Assembly (NCBI GenBank): GCA_003278255.1
Contig: QCFZ01000008.1
Location: 1-37,125 of the forward strand
Source: Prochlorococcus sp. AG-363-O15
GTDB lineage: Bacteria; Cyanobacteriota; Cyanobacteriia; PCC-6307; Cyanobiaceae
DNA: 37,125 nucleotides
Direction: 5' to 3'
Each line of letters opens with the position of its first letter. Position 1 is the stretch's first letter. Below, one piece after another: positions 17,139 through 24,971 of the stretch. Under the pieces are notes generated by a model. It did no database searches, was not told where the DNA came from, and saw only the letters and a program-made list of their open reading frames with translations. The position numbers and the translations under genes are program-made.

Positions 17139-18088
17139 GATTCCAAAATGACTCCTTGATTTTTCAAAGAACAACACCAACCATCTAAACCTTCTGACTG
17201 CAGTTCTACACGATGCTCGATCAAGGCTTCATTAGCACTGTCTAAATCCGAATAAAGAGCAAAGCAACTCGGGCCTGAACCACTCATTGCAACTGAAAGA
17301 GTTCCTGGCAAATTAAATAGAATCCTCAAAGCCTTTTGTACCGCTGGTGTAACTGGAGCCACAATTCCCTGAAGATCATTGCGCAAAGGGGGAGGATTAA
17401 CAGAAGACAATGGATTTAGCCAAGATTCACGCCTAAGACGCTCGCGACACTCCTCAAATTCATTTTCAAGAGTCAAATATCTACTAGAGTTAATCTTTTT
17501 ACATTGACTATAAGCCCAAGGAGTAGAAACACTGGTCAATGGATCTTTAACAAGCAATATTGCCATTGAATTAATTTGATTTTTCAATGGCTCCAAACAC
17601 TCTCCTCGACCAAAACACAATTGCGTACCACCTCTTATACAAAAAGGTACATCTGATCCTAGTTTAGATCCTAGTTTCTCTAGTTCATTAATTGAATAAT
17701 TAAGACCCCAAAGTGAATTCAGTCCAACCAAAGTTGCAGCTGCATCACTGGAACCTCCTGCTAATCCAGCACCAATTGGGATACGTTTCTGAAGAAAAAT
17801 AGAGGCTCCAAGATCACTTAAATTAGCATGCATTTTTAACAACTGCGCCGCTTCAAAAATCAAGTTCCCTTGACCATTGCTTAAGCTTGAATCATCAGAA
17901 TCAAGCTTTATTAAACCATCTTTTCTCATTCTCATATCCAGATGATCAGCAAGGTCGATGCTTTGCATGACCATTGCCAACTCATGAAAACCATCCTTCC
18001 TTAGGCCTAAAACTTCCAAGTGAAGATTGATCTTAGCTGGAGCCGTAACTTTCAAATCGTGCCTCAATTCATAGGAACTCTTAGACAT
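17135..18088 (-). CDS. ispE: 4-diphosphocytidyl-2-C-methyl-D-erythritol kinase
   Basis: IspE phosphorylates CDP-methylerythritol in the MEP pathway that supplies isoprenoids for chlorophyll and carotenoids. The GHMP-kinase motifs are clear: TAPAKINLHLEV (15-26), the ATP-binding PIGAGLAGGSSDAAATL (104-120), and the C-terminal SGSGPSCFALY. The 317-aa length is normal. The gene lies eight bases after rsmA and overlaps the DUF3082-type gene by four bases, so it is the middle of a tight minus-strand operon. Confidence 0.96.
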   Translation of the reverse strand: MSKSSYELRHDLKVTAPAKINLHLEVLGLRKDGFHELAMVMQSIDLADHLDMRMRKDGLIKLDSDDSSLSNGQGNLIFEAAQLLKMHANLSDLGASIFLQKRIPIGAGLAGGSSDAAATLVGLNSLWGLNYSINELEKLGSKLGSDVPFCIRGGTQLCFGRGECLEPLKNQINSMAILLVKDPLTSVSTPWAYSQCKKINSSRYLTLENEFEECRERLRRESWLNPLSSVNPPPLRNDLQGIVAPVTPAVQKALRILFNLPGTLSVAMSGSGPSCFALYSDLDSANEALIEHRVELQSEGLDGWCCSLKNQGVILES

Positions 18089-18096
18089 TCTAAGTA

Positions 18097-18933
18097 CTAT
18101 TTAGCAACGTTATTGATCTGATTAAAACTCTTAGCCAATATCAACCATTCTGCAGGTGACAATTCTTGTGGTCGCTTATTTAGTCTAATACCAGAAGCTT
18201 CAGCTGAAACTGATAATTCATTAAAAGACTTCAGTCCTCTTAAACTGTTTCGCAACATTTTTCTCCTAGAAAGAAAAGCAGTGCGAAGCAAAGCATCCAC
18301 TCCTTTGGCTAGCTTGTCATCCAAACGCTCCTCTGGTTTGATCGGCTCAAGTTCTATTACTTGTGAATGCACCTTGGGCGAAGGTTGAAAACATTTTGGC
18401 GGCACATCACAAACACAATTACTACTAGCCAAAAAATGAAGGCGTACTGTCAATGCACTAAAATTACTTTGTCCAGGTTTTGCAAGTATTCGATCGGCGA
18501 CTTCCTTTTGCAAAAGCAATATGAGTTTTTCATAGGTTATTTCGATTGGAGCTCCCAGACGTCCCACCAAACGTTCAAGTAATGGGCCCGTGATGTTGTA
18601 AGGAATATTTGCTACTACCTTATTAGCAACTAATCCATCAGGAAATTGCAACGGCATTGAAAGCACATCTCCCTCTTTAAGAGTAAATCTAGATTGATTG
18701 CTAAAACGCTCTTGCAATCCAACCACCAAATCCCTATCAATCTCAATTGCATGAATTGCCGCTGCTTTTGAATCCAGTAATTTTGCCGTTAGAGCCCCTC
18801 TTCCAGGTCCTACCTCTAATACACGATCCTTAGATTGCAAATTTGCAGCTTCAATAATTTTTCTCAGCACAACCTCATCCTTCAACCAATGTTGGCCAAA
18901 ACGCTTTCGTGCAGTGTGTCCATGAAATCCCAT
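18097..18933 (-). CDS. rsmA: 16S rRNA dimethyladenosine transferase
   Basis: RsmA (KsgA) dimethylates two adjacent adenosines in helix 45 of 16S rRNA late in 30S assembly. The sequence has RKRFGQHWLKD at the N-terminus, SAM motif I VLEVGPGRGALT, the catalytic NIPYNITGPLL motif (motif IV NIPY), and the C-terminal helical part with LLRTAFLSRRKMLRNSL. I chose ATG 18933 (MGFHGHTARKRFGQ) because the family usually starts there. An in-frame upstream ATG at 18972 is possible. It heads the rsmA-ispE operon. Confidence 0.95.
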   Translation of the reverse strand: MGFHGHTARKRFGQHWLKDEVVLRKIIEAANLQSKDRVLEVGPGRGALTAKLLDSKAAAIHAIEIDRDLVVGLQERFSNQSRFTLKEGDVLSMPLQFPDGLVANKVVANIPYNITGPLLERLVGRLGAPIEITYEKLILLLQKEVADRILAKPGQSNFSALTVRLHFLASSNCVCDVPPKCFQPSPKVHSQVIELEPIKPEERLDDKLAKGVDALLRTAFLSRRKMLRNSLRGLKSFNELSVSAEASGIRLNKRPQELSPAEWLILAKSFNQINNVAK

Positions 18934-19043
18934 TGTCCAGCTTTCTCCTTGCAGTACATCTTGCTTTCTCAATCAACTATGACTACTGATATATCTCCCA
19001 TTAAAAACAGGCTTAAGGTTTACTAAGTAAATTTCTTCCTTCA

Positions 19044-19307
19044 ATGCGTGCCCGCCTAGTTGCCCTGGCCGCTGCTGCTCTCCTTTTTATGTTGCCATTA
19101 CTACCAAGTGGGGCAGCACTAATCAGTAAAAAAAATGATGTCACAATTGACAGCATGGATCTTCCTGCCGCCCTTGCTGATGACGATAGCTTTGACGATC
19201 TTCCCTTCGAACAACTGCGCCAAGCATTAAGAGAGGAGGTAGAAAGAGATCCTCAAAGAAGAAGAAATTCTCCATCTCCTAAGCGATACAACTTACTAAT
19301 CCGATGA
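19044..19307 (+). CDS. Small secreted or membrane-anchored protein, 87 aa
   Basis: I do not recognise a family. The N-terminus (MRARLVALAAAALLFMLPLLPSG) is a clear signal peptide or anchor. The mature part is acidic (ALADDDSFDDLPFEQLRQALREEVE) and ends in a basic RRRNSPSPKR tail. The stop overlaps the next start by four bases, so it is coupled to the following hypothetical and probably to rlmH. The gene is divergent from rsmA, with about 110 bases in between holding both promoters. Confidence 0.75.
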   Translation: MRARLVALAAAALLFMLPLLPSGAALISKKNDVTIDSMDLPAALADDDSFDDLPFEQLRQALREEVERDPQRRRNSPSPKRYNLLIR

Positions 19308-19714
19308 GTTTTGATTCTCATAGCATTGAACGCCTTCGTGCTCTTGGACGTCAGCTGCCCAAGAGCCTTGCCCAGCCCAATTCCACTAAAAAGAAAAGAG
19401 AAATAAATAAAAACAATCAACATCCAATCGAAACAGAAAAAGACCCTCAGGTTCTATTCCAAGAATTTATGCGCGCCAGTCCAGACGGCAATATTCCTAA
19501 ACACCTAATTCACCGACTAAAACAAGCTGAACAAGATTTTCAAAAGTCTATTAATTCTGACAACCAAGACTTAATAGATAATATTCCTGCCAAAACGAAT
19601 AATCTATCTGGCAACAAAAACAAGCTTCATAAGCACAAAATAAATTCTCAAAATCAAGAGGAAGAAAGTCTTTATGCCTCTTTTGAGAGGCTTCTTCTCG
19701 AAGACGACATATAA
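19304..19714 (+). CDS. Hypothetical soluble protein, 136 aa
   Basis: I do not recognise this protein. It has a conserved-looking N-terminus (SFDSHSIERLRALGRQLPKSL), a long Lys, Asn and Gln-rich middle that is probably disordered, and a C-terminal YASFERLLLEDD helix. Such a pattern suggests a protein with short conserved binding motifs at both ends. It overlaps the 87-aa gene by four bases and precedes rlmH by 22 bases. Base composition matches its surroundings. Confidence 0.65.
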   Translation: MSFDSHSIERLRALGRQLPKSLAQPNSTKKKREINKNNQHPIETEKDPQVLFQEFMRASPDGNIPKHLIHRLKQAEQDFQKSINSDNQDLIDNIPAKTNNLSGNKNKLHKHKINSQNQEEESLYASFERLLLEDDI

Positions 19715-19736
19715 AAATCACGCAGATAAATTTTTC

Positions 19737-20171
19737 GTGTTTAACCCATCTCGCTGTCGAATCTTTGTTATAGGAAAAATTCGCAAGCACTGGATCAAAG
19801 ATGGCCTAAATATGTATCTAAAACGATTACCAGGTCTCACCATTGTTGAATTACGTGATAGCAATCCTCAAAAAGAGGCAAAAGAAATATTTGCGCAACT
19901 TAAAAAAACAGAGGCTCTAATTGCTCTTACCGAAGAAGGTGAAACATTCTCTTCAAATTCATTCGCCAAGCACTTACAAGAACTTGGTTCTCAACACCTC
20001 GCTTTTGTTATTGGTGGAGCTGAAGGACTAGATCCTGTAGTCAAAGAATCTGCTCGCTGGCAAATAAGCCTTTCTCCCCTAACTTTTCCTCACGAAATAG
20101 CCCGTCTATTGCTTATTGAGCAAATCTATCGAGCCGACACCATTTTAAAAGGGAGCCCCTATCACCGATAG
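19737..20171 (+). CDS. rlmH: 23S rRNA pseudouridine-1915 N3-methyltransferase
   Basis: RlmH is the SPOUT methyltransferase that methylates pseudouridine 1915 in 23S rRNA of assembled ribosomes. The SAM-binding knot motifs FVIGGAEGLDP and the C-terminal HEIARLLLIEQIYRADTILKGSPYHR are typical. There is no ATG near the domain start. GTG 19737 gives 144 aa beginning just before RCRIFVIGKIRKHW, close to the family length of about 155. The longer ATG at 19674 would read through the end of the upstream gene. Confidence 0.9.
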   Translation: MFNPSRCRIFVIGKIRKHWIKDGLNMYLKRLPGLTIVELRDSNPQKEAKEIFAQLKKTEALIALTEEGETFSSNSFAKHLQELGSQHLAFVIGGAEGLDPVVKESARWQISLSPLTFPHEIARLLLIEQIYRADTILKGSPYHR

Positions 20172-20188
20172 CCAATCGACCCAGCGAT

Positions 20189-20202
20189 AGAACAGGTGTA
20201 CT
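20189..20202 (+). promoter_or_regulatory. LexA-like SOS box upstream of umuD
   Basis: AGAACAGGTGTACT matches the cyanobacterial LexA consensus RGTACNNNDGTWCB with a single mismatch (A for T at position 3). It lies 22 bases before the GTG start of umuD and overlaps a possible -10 box (TATAGA, 20202-20207). A bound repressor would block the promoter. The site was read by eye against a remembered consensus. Confidence 0.62.
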
Positions 20203-20224
20203 ATAGAGCTGATCTTTGCTTCTA

Positions 20225-20677
20225 GTGAAAATTCCCCGATTAGCGCTGCCCTTGCGAAATGATCGCTCGAAACTAATCCTGCCACTGGCAACTGAATGTA
20301 TATCTGCGGGCTTTCCATCACCTGCAGACGACTACATCGATATCGGCATCGATCTCAATGATCATCTAATTCAACATCCCTCAAGCACTTTTTTCTTACG
20401 TGTTAGTGGACAATCAATGACTGGTGCTGGCATTCAAAATGGAGATTTATTAGTAGTAGATCGCAGCCTGAATGCCTACCCAGGACGAATTGTAGTGGCC
20501 ATCCTTGATGGAGAATTTACCTTAAAAAGACTCATAAAAAGTCATGGGGTGCTTTACCTAAAAGCCGATCACCCCAACTATCCCTTGCTAGATCTACGTC
20601 AATATGGCGACGTCCAAATCTGGGGTGTAGCGACATATGCCATTCATAACCTTAACGTCATTCGAGAAACACTATGA
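20225..20677 (+). CDS. umuD: UmuD-type SOS mutagenesis protein
   Basis: The 150-aa protein is UmuD, the RecA-activated subunit of DNA polymerase V. It has the self-cleavage region ISAGFPSPADDY (Ala28-Gly29, where E. coli has Cys-Gly), catalytic Ser64 in SGQSM and catalytic Lys101 in FTLKRL. GTG 20225 is preferred over TTG 20216. The stop overlaps the umuC ATG by four bases. The LexA-like box lies 22 bases upstream. The LexA family shares this peptidase fold, but the missing DNA-binding domain and the umuC partner settle the call. Confidence 0.93.
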   Translation: MKIPRLALPLRNDRSKLILPLATECISAGFPSPADDYIDIGIDLNDHLIQHPSSTFFLRVSGQSMTGAGIQNGDLLVVDRSLNAYPGRIVVAILDGEFTLKRLIKSHGVLYLKADHPNYPLLDLRQYGDVQIWGVATYAIHNLNVIRETL

Positions 20678-21948
20678 CTAAAGCTATAGCGCTAATCGAC
20701 GGTAATAATTTTTACGCTTCTTGCGAAAAAAGCTTGGATGCTTCATTAATTAATCGTCCTGTAGTAGTTCTCTCCAACAATGATGGCTGCATCATTGCTC
20801 GCAGTCCCGAAGCTCGCAATCTTGGCATCCCTATGGGGCAGCCATACTTCAAAGTACACCACAAATTAAAAGAGTTAGGTGTAGTAGTACGTAGCTCTAA
20901 TTACGCTCTCTATGGCGATATGAGTCAAAGATTAATGAAACTAATAAAAGAAAATTGCGAGCAAATAGAAATTTATTCCATCGATGAAGCATTCGTCACT
21001 CTAGAACGTCCTTCCCACCAAGACCTAAGGCCTTGGGCCCGTCAACTACGAGAATCAATCAATCAAAGCCTAGGAATACCTATCGCCATTGGCATCGGTG
21101 CAAATAAAGTACAAGCAAAACTTGCAAATCATCTTGCCAAAACAATAGTTATCAATACAGGCATATTTGATTTAACTATTACTAAAGATCCGGATAGCTG
21201 GCTTGAAAATATTGCAATCGAAGATGTATGGGGAATTGGTCAGAAGTTAGCTCGCTGGTGTCGCATTCATGGTGTTAATAATGCCCGTCAACTACGCGAT
21301 ATGCCTAGCAACAAATTACAATCAAAATATGGCATAGTAGGTATACGACTACAACATGAACTAAGGGGCAAAAGCTGCCTCCCTTTATCAATAAAACCAA
21401 AAAACAAAAAAGAAACCTGTGTAAGTAGAAGTTTTGGTCATCCAATTACCAATTTAGAAGATCTATCTCAAGCCATAGCTAGTCATGCAGTACGTGCTGG
21501 AGAGAAGCTACGCCAACAAAAACAACTGGCAGGAGCTCTCACAGTATTCATTAGGACCAGCCCTTTTATGCCATCTTTTTATAGCCAATCTGCTACTAGA
21601 AAATTAAATAATCCAACCAACGACACTACCGTTCTTTTAAAAACAGCTCTAACTTTAACTAAACAAATATTTCAACCTTCACTTCACTTCATTAAGGCTG
21701 GTGTGATTATGCAACAACTACAAAGCACTAATTACCTGCAACAAGATCTATTAGTTTCCGATACACCCAACGAACAATGCCAACGAGATCGATTAATGAA
21801 TACTATCGACAAAATCAACAATCACTATGGTAATGGGACAGTAAGCTGGGCCGCATGTGGATTAAATCAACAATGGGGCATGCGACGTGAGCAGTTAAGT
21901 CACGCTTCAACAACACAAATCACACAAATCCCAATTGTGAATGCTTAA
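20674..21948 (+). CDS. umuC: UmuC, Y-family translesion DNA polymerase subunit
   Basis: The 424-aa protein is the catalytic subunit of polymerase V. Y-family motifs are IALIDGNNFYASCEKSLD (metal-binding Asp near residue 9), SNNDGCIIARSPEA, NYALYGDMSQRL and the YSIDEAFVTL motif with the second and third acidic ligands. A helix-hairpin-helix region (IEDVWGIGQKLARWC) and a C-terminal UmuC extension follow. The length matches E. coli UmuC (422). It overlaps umuD by four bases and lies 34 bases before the HExxH protein gene on the same strand. Confidence 0.96.
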   Translation: MTKAIALIDGNNFYASCEKSLDASLINRPVVVLSNNDGCIIARSPEARNLGIPMGQPYFKVHHKLKELGVVVRSSNYALYGDMSQRLMKLIKENCEQIEIYSIDEAFVTLERPSHQDLRPWARQLRESINQSLGIPIAIGIGANKVQAKLANHLAKTIVINTGIFDLTITKDPDSWLENIAIEDVWGIGQKLARWCRIHGVNNARQLRDMPSNKLQSKYGIVGIRLQHELRGKSCLPLSIKPKNKKETCVSRSFGHPITNLEDLSQAIASHAVRAGEKLRQQKQLAGALTVFIRTSPFMPSFYSQSATRKLNNPTNDTTVLLKTALTLTKQIFQPSLHFIKAGVIMQQLQSTNYLQQDLLVSDTPNEQCQRDRLMNTIDKINNHYGNGTVSWAACGLNQQWGMRREQLSHASTTQITQIPIVNA

Positions 21949-21982
21949 ACACTACTAACATACAAAAAATCATTCTTAAATT

Positions 21983-22444
21983 ATGGAATTCCTCTTATTC
22001 CTAACAGCAAAAGATAAAGAAATCCTTGACCTAATATACAAAGCAAATTTTTCAGTAGAAGAAAACACACCCTTATGCCTTCTAGGAGAAAAGTTTTTTG
22101 GTTTTTTAAAGAAGAAGCAACGAAAAGTCGTAATATGTACTAAGAATGCGATGAATATTGGAGGTTATTTTATACCCAAAAGTAGAGGCGAAGATTATAA
22201 TCAAACAAGCATTTATATAAGAACAGCATTAAGACATGAAGCCGTTCATGTAGCACAAAGTTGTAATAATGGTCAGCCTCTAAATTTATTCAAAGATAAA
22301 AAAATCAAATTACATCCGTATAAGAAAGATGCGCTAAAGAAATCAACATTAGTTTCAGGAAGTAGAGAAAAAGAGCGTGAAGCTTATTGGATGGAAGACA
22401 AACCCAAATTAGTAAGGTCAGCTCTTATAAAGTATTGCTTATAA
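21983..22444 (+). CDS. Putative zinc metallopeptidase, 153 aa (HExxH)
   Basis: I do not recognise a named family. The protein carries H85-E86-A-V-H89 in ALRHEAVHVAQSC, an HExxH zinc-binding motif. A later acidic cluster KEREAYWMED (E133 in the EREAY context) could supply a third zinc ligand as in gluzincins. The N-terminal half is hydrophobic-charged with no signal peptide, so it probably acts in the cytoplasm. It follows umuC by 34 bases on the same strand and could ride on the SOS transcript. It is convergent with the 84-aa gene at 22448. Proteolytic activity is inferred, not shown. Confidence 0.6.
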   Translation: MEFLLFLTAKDKEILDLIYKANFSVEENTPLCLLGEKFFGFLKKKQRKVVICTKNAMNIGGYFIPKSRGEDYNQTSIYIRTALRHEAVHVAQSCNNGQPLNLFKDKKIKLHPYKKDALKKSTLVSGSREKEREAYWMEDKPKLVRSALIKYCL

Positions 22445-22447
22445 TTG

Positions 22448-22702
22448 TCAGTCTGGAACTTGCTCTAAAGCCTTAGCTATCATTAGAGCAGAAACAGTGA
22501 TTGTTTCTAGGCAATCAGCATTATCAAGATAGCTATCAAAGTTTTTATAACGATTTATATGCGGATTAGAATTATTCTTAATACAAGCAATGTCCCAATT
22601 ACCATCTTCAGGCTTGACAAGCTTAAAAGCTAAAAGTGCTTCGTCTAAATTATCTCCATCACCAATATTCTTACCATTCCAAACAACTTCATAAAAGCAC
22701 AT
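22448..22702 (-). CDS. Hypothetical protein, 84 aa
   Basis: I do not recognise this protein. It begins MCFYEVVWNGKNIGDGDNLDEALLAF, is acidic overall and ends in an amphipathic helix (ETITVSALMIAKALEQVPD). I chose ATG 22702. A longer frame reaches TTG 22789 but adds a hydrophobic, low-quality stretch. It lies 95 bases downstream of dnaG on the same strand and ends three bases from the convergent HExxH gene. No motif gives a function. Confidence 0.5.
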   Translation of the reverse strand: MCFYEVVWNGKNIGDGDNLDEALLAFKLVKPEDGNWDIACIKNNSNPHINRYKNFDSYLDNADCLETITVSALMIAKALEQVPD

Positions 22703-22797
22703 AAGAATAAATTGACTCAATTTAAGTATAGATAAATTAAAGAGCTGTGATAATTTATTAAAATAAATATAACCATCTATAAAGAACAACCCATTAA

Positions 22798-24852
22798 CTA
22801 TGCTGTAACAGGTTCAATATCTTGGAATCCAGCACAACGTTGCTGATCTAAATAAAGTATATGCTTACGTTCACTGTAATAAAGGGACTGAAAATGTAAG
22901 GCATCACTATTAAGTCTTTCAAACATTTCTACAATTTTTGTTTCCATATCAATTGAAGAATCAGGTTGACGGCGTTCCTCTTCAATTAAAGCGGCTATAC
23001 AACGTTCAAGGGTTTCTAAACGCTGTCCACTCCATGCTTCTAAAAGATGCCTACAACGCTTTAAAGATTTCTGACGTTCTAAAACAGCAACAACCCCTCT
23101 CAATTGAAGCATCGGCTTATCCATTGTGGCCAATTGAACCTCCCCAGGTTCTAACAAAGGAGTTAAGCGAGAAATTAAATCATTATTTTCCAATAAAAAT
23201 TGATCAATCAATAACTGAGGGAGCTCAATTTCTGAGAGTTCATAGCCAGAATCATTGCCTCTACTAATTTCATCTAAATAACCAGAACCAAGGTTCGACT
23301 CTTCTAAATCACTGATTGCTGCCCAAAGAAAACGATGGTGCTGCAAAGCAAAGTCTTCAAGCTCACGCTGCCGTAATTCTCTACGAATAGCTGCTCTATA
23401 ACGAGAACAATGAAGATATAGACGAAGGATTTCCGCTTCACTTCGCTCCCTCTGACTTGCCTCATCAGGTTCCTCGTATCTTTTAGAGCGACCATGCCAA
23501 CGTTGACCTTTAACTTGTTGACGAAGATCTTCTTCCAACTGCAGAGATAAACGGCCATGTCCCCCACTCAATCTTTCTGCCACTTTTTGAAGATAGTGAC
23601 TACGTACAGCCGATTGAGGGAGCTTCCCTAACAACTGAACCAAACCAGCAACTGCCTTTTGAAAATGATCGGCTTTACTAAGATCAAGGCCCTTAAGAAC
23701 TAATTCAATTTGCCAATCAAGCCAAAGTGGAGAATTGTCTATTAATACCTTGTATTCAGCAACAGAATGATCTTGAAGAAACTCATCAGGATCTTTTCCT
23801 GAAGGCAAATGCAATACCCGTAATTCCAATTGACCTTGAATAGCAAGCTGCTCTACCTCTCCAATAGCTCTATTTGCTGCTCGAATTCCTGCTCCATCAG
23901 CATCAAAATTAAGCACAATTCGCTTACTATCAGTACAACGACATAACTGGGTAATTTGTTGACTACTTAATGCAGTTCCCAATGAAGCAACTGAATTACA
24001 TATGCCAGAAGCATGCAAAGAAATAACGTCAAAATAACCTTCTACAACTATCGCAGTATCAACCTTATGAATAGACAAGGCAGCTTTATCAAGACCAAAA
24101 AGATTTTTACCTTTTTCAAAAACCTCTGTCTCGGGAGAATTCAAATATTTAGGCTCTGAATTATCGAGACTACGTCCTCCAAAACCAATAACTCTGCCCT
24201 GACGATCACGAATTGGGACTATAACCCGATGTCGAAATCGATCATAAAAACCATTTCCTCCCTTACGAGCAGCAACTAATCCTGCCGCCTCAATCAAGTC
24301 AGGAGGGAAGCCTTCAACCTGAGAAAGATAGGTAAATAATCCATCCCACTTGTCAGGTGCATATCCCAACTCAAATTGATCTAATGTGTCCTTACTAAAA
24401 CCACGGGTATTAGTTAAATATTCAAAAGCAACATTACCTTCAGTGCTAAGCAATTTATTTCGAAACCAATTTGTAGCAAGAGAAAGTGCTCGATAAAGCT
24501 TCTCACGACGAGACAATTGTTCTCGAAGACGATCCTGCTGAGGTCCTTCAACCGTTTCAACAGGAAGTTGATACTTACGAGCCAGGTCAAGAACTACATC
24601 TCCAAAACTCTGGCGATGAAACTCCATAAGAAACTTAATGGAATTTCCGCCAGCTCCACACGCAAAGCAGTAATAAAACTGCTTTGCGGGGGAAACAGTC
24701 ATTGAAGGATTACTGTCATCGTGAAAAGGACAGATACCAACAAACTCTTTCCCTTTTTTATTTAGAACAACGTGCTCACCAACAACATCAACGATGTCAG
24801 CTCGTTCTTTAACGGCCTCAATGGTGCGTTGATGTAAACGAGGACTTGGCAT
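22798..24852 (-). CDS. dnaG: DNA primase
   Basis: DnaG makes RNA primers at the replication fork. The 684-aa protein has an N-terminal CHC2 zinc ribbon (C41, H44, C62, C65 in GICPFHDDSNPS and YYCFACGAGGN), the RNA-polymerase-like core with TOPRIM segment AIVVEGYFDVISL and NFDADGAGIRAA, and a C-terminal helicase-binding domain. Length is slightly longer than E. coli DnaG (581), mainly in the C-terminal part, which is usual in cyanobacteria. It is divergent from the EamA transporter gene, 83 bases before the mini-ORF. Confidence 0.96.
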   Translation of the reverse strand: MPSPRLHQRTIEAVKERADIVDVVGEHVVLNKKGKEFVGICPFHDDSNPSMTVSPAKQFYYCFACGAGGNSIKFLMEFHRQSFGDVVLDLARKYQLPVETVEGPQQDRLREQLSRREKLYRALSLATNWFRNKLLSTEGNVAFEYLTNTRGFSKDTLDQFELGYAPDKWDGLFTYLSQVEGFPPDLIEAAGLVAARKGGNGFYDRFRHRVIVPIRDRQGRVIGFGGRSLDNSEPKYLNSPETEVFEKGKNLFGLDKAALSIHKVDTAIVVEGYFDVISLHASGICNSVASLGTALSSQQITQLCRCTDSKRIVLNFDADGAGIRAANRAIGEVEQLAIQGQLELRVLHLPSGKDPDEFLQDHSVAEYKVLIDNSPLWLDWQIELVLKGLDLSKADHFQKAVAGLVQLLGKLPQSAVRSHYLQKVAERLSGGHGRLSLQLEEDLRQQVKGQRWHGRSKRYEEPDEASQRERSEAEILRLYLHCSRYRAAIRRELRQRELEDFALQHHRFLWAAISDLEESNLGSGYLDEISRGNDSGYELSEIELPQLLIDQFLLENNDLISRLTPLLEPGEVQLATMDKPMLQLRGVVAVLERQKSLKRCRHLLEAWSGQRLETLERCIAALIEEERRQPDSSIDMETKIVEMFERLNSDALHFQSLYYSERKHILYLDQQRCAGFQDIEPVTA

Positions 24853-24935
24853 TCGCTCATTGTGGGGGAATGAAAGAGATTGGTCTAGATGTGTTTGTTC
24901 CTAGTCCAAAAAACGTCACCTATCAAAGGAGTTCA

Positions 24936-24971
24936 ATGCCAGTGGAAAAGGATGCAAAAGATTTGAGATGA
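24936..24971 (+). CDS. Possible 11-codon leader ORF coupled to the EamA gene
   Basis: ATG 24936 is preceded by a strong AAAGGAG (4 nt spacing). It reads MPVEKDAKDLR and stops at TGA 24969-24971, which overlaps the EamA ATG (24968) by three bases. The EamA start itself has no visible Shine-Dalgarno sequence. The arrangement fits a leader ORF that delivers ribosomes to the transporter gene by termination-reinitiation. It could also be coincidental. Confidence 0.3.
   Translation: MPVEKDAKDLR

Noticed and set aside
18367-19026. Two plus-strand ORFs within and after rsmA
   Set aside because: They are antisense to rsmA and lack recognisable domains or ribosome-binding sites.
22703-22789. N-terminal extension of the 84-aa hypothetical to TTG 22789
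   Set aside because: It adds a low-quality hydrophobic stretch and uses a rare start. ATG 22702 begins a coherent protein.
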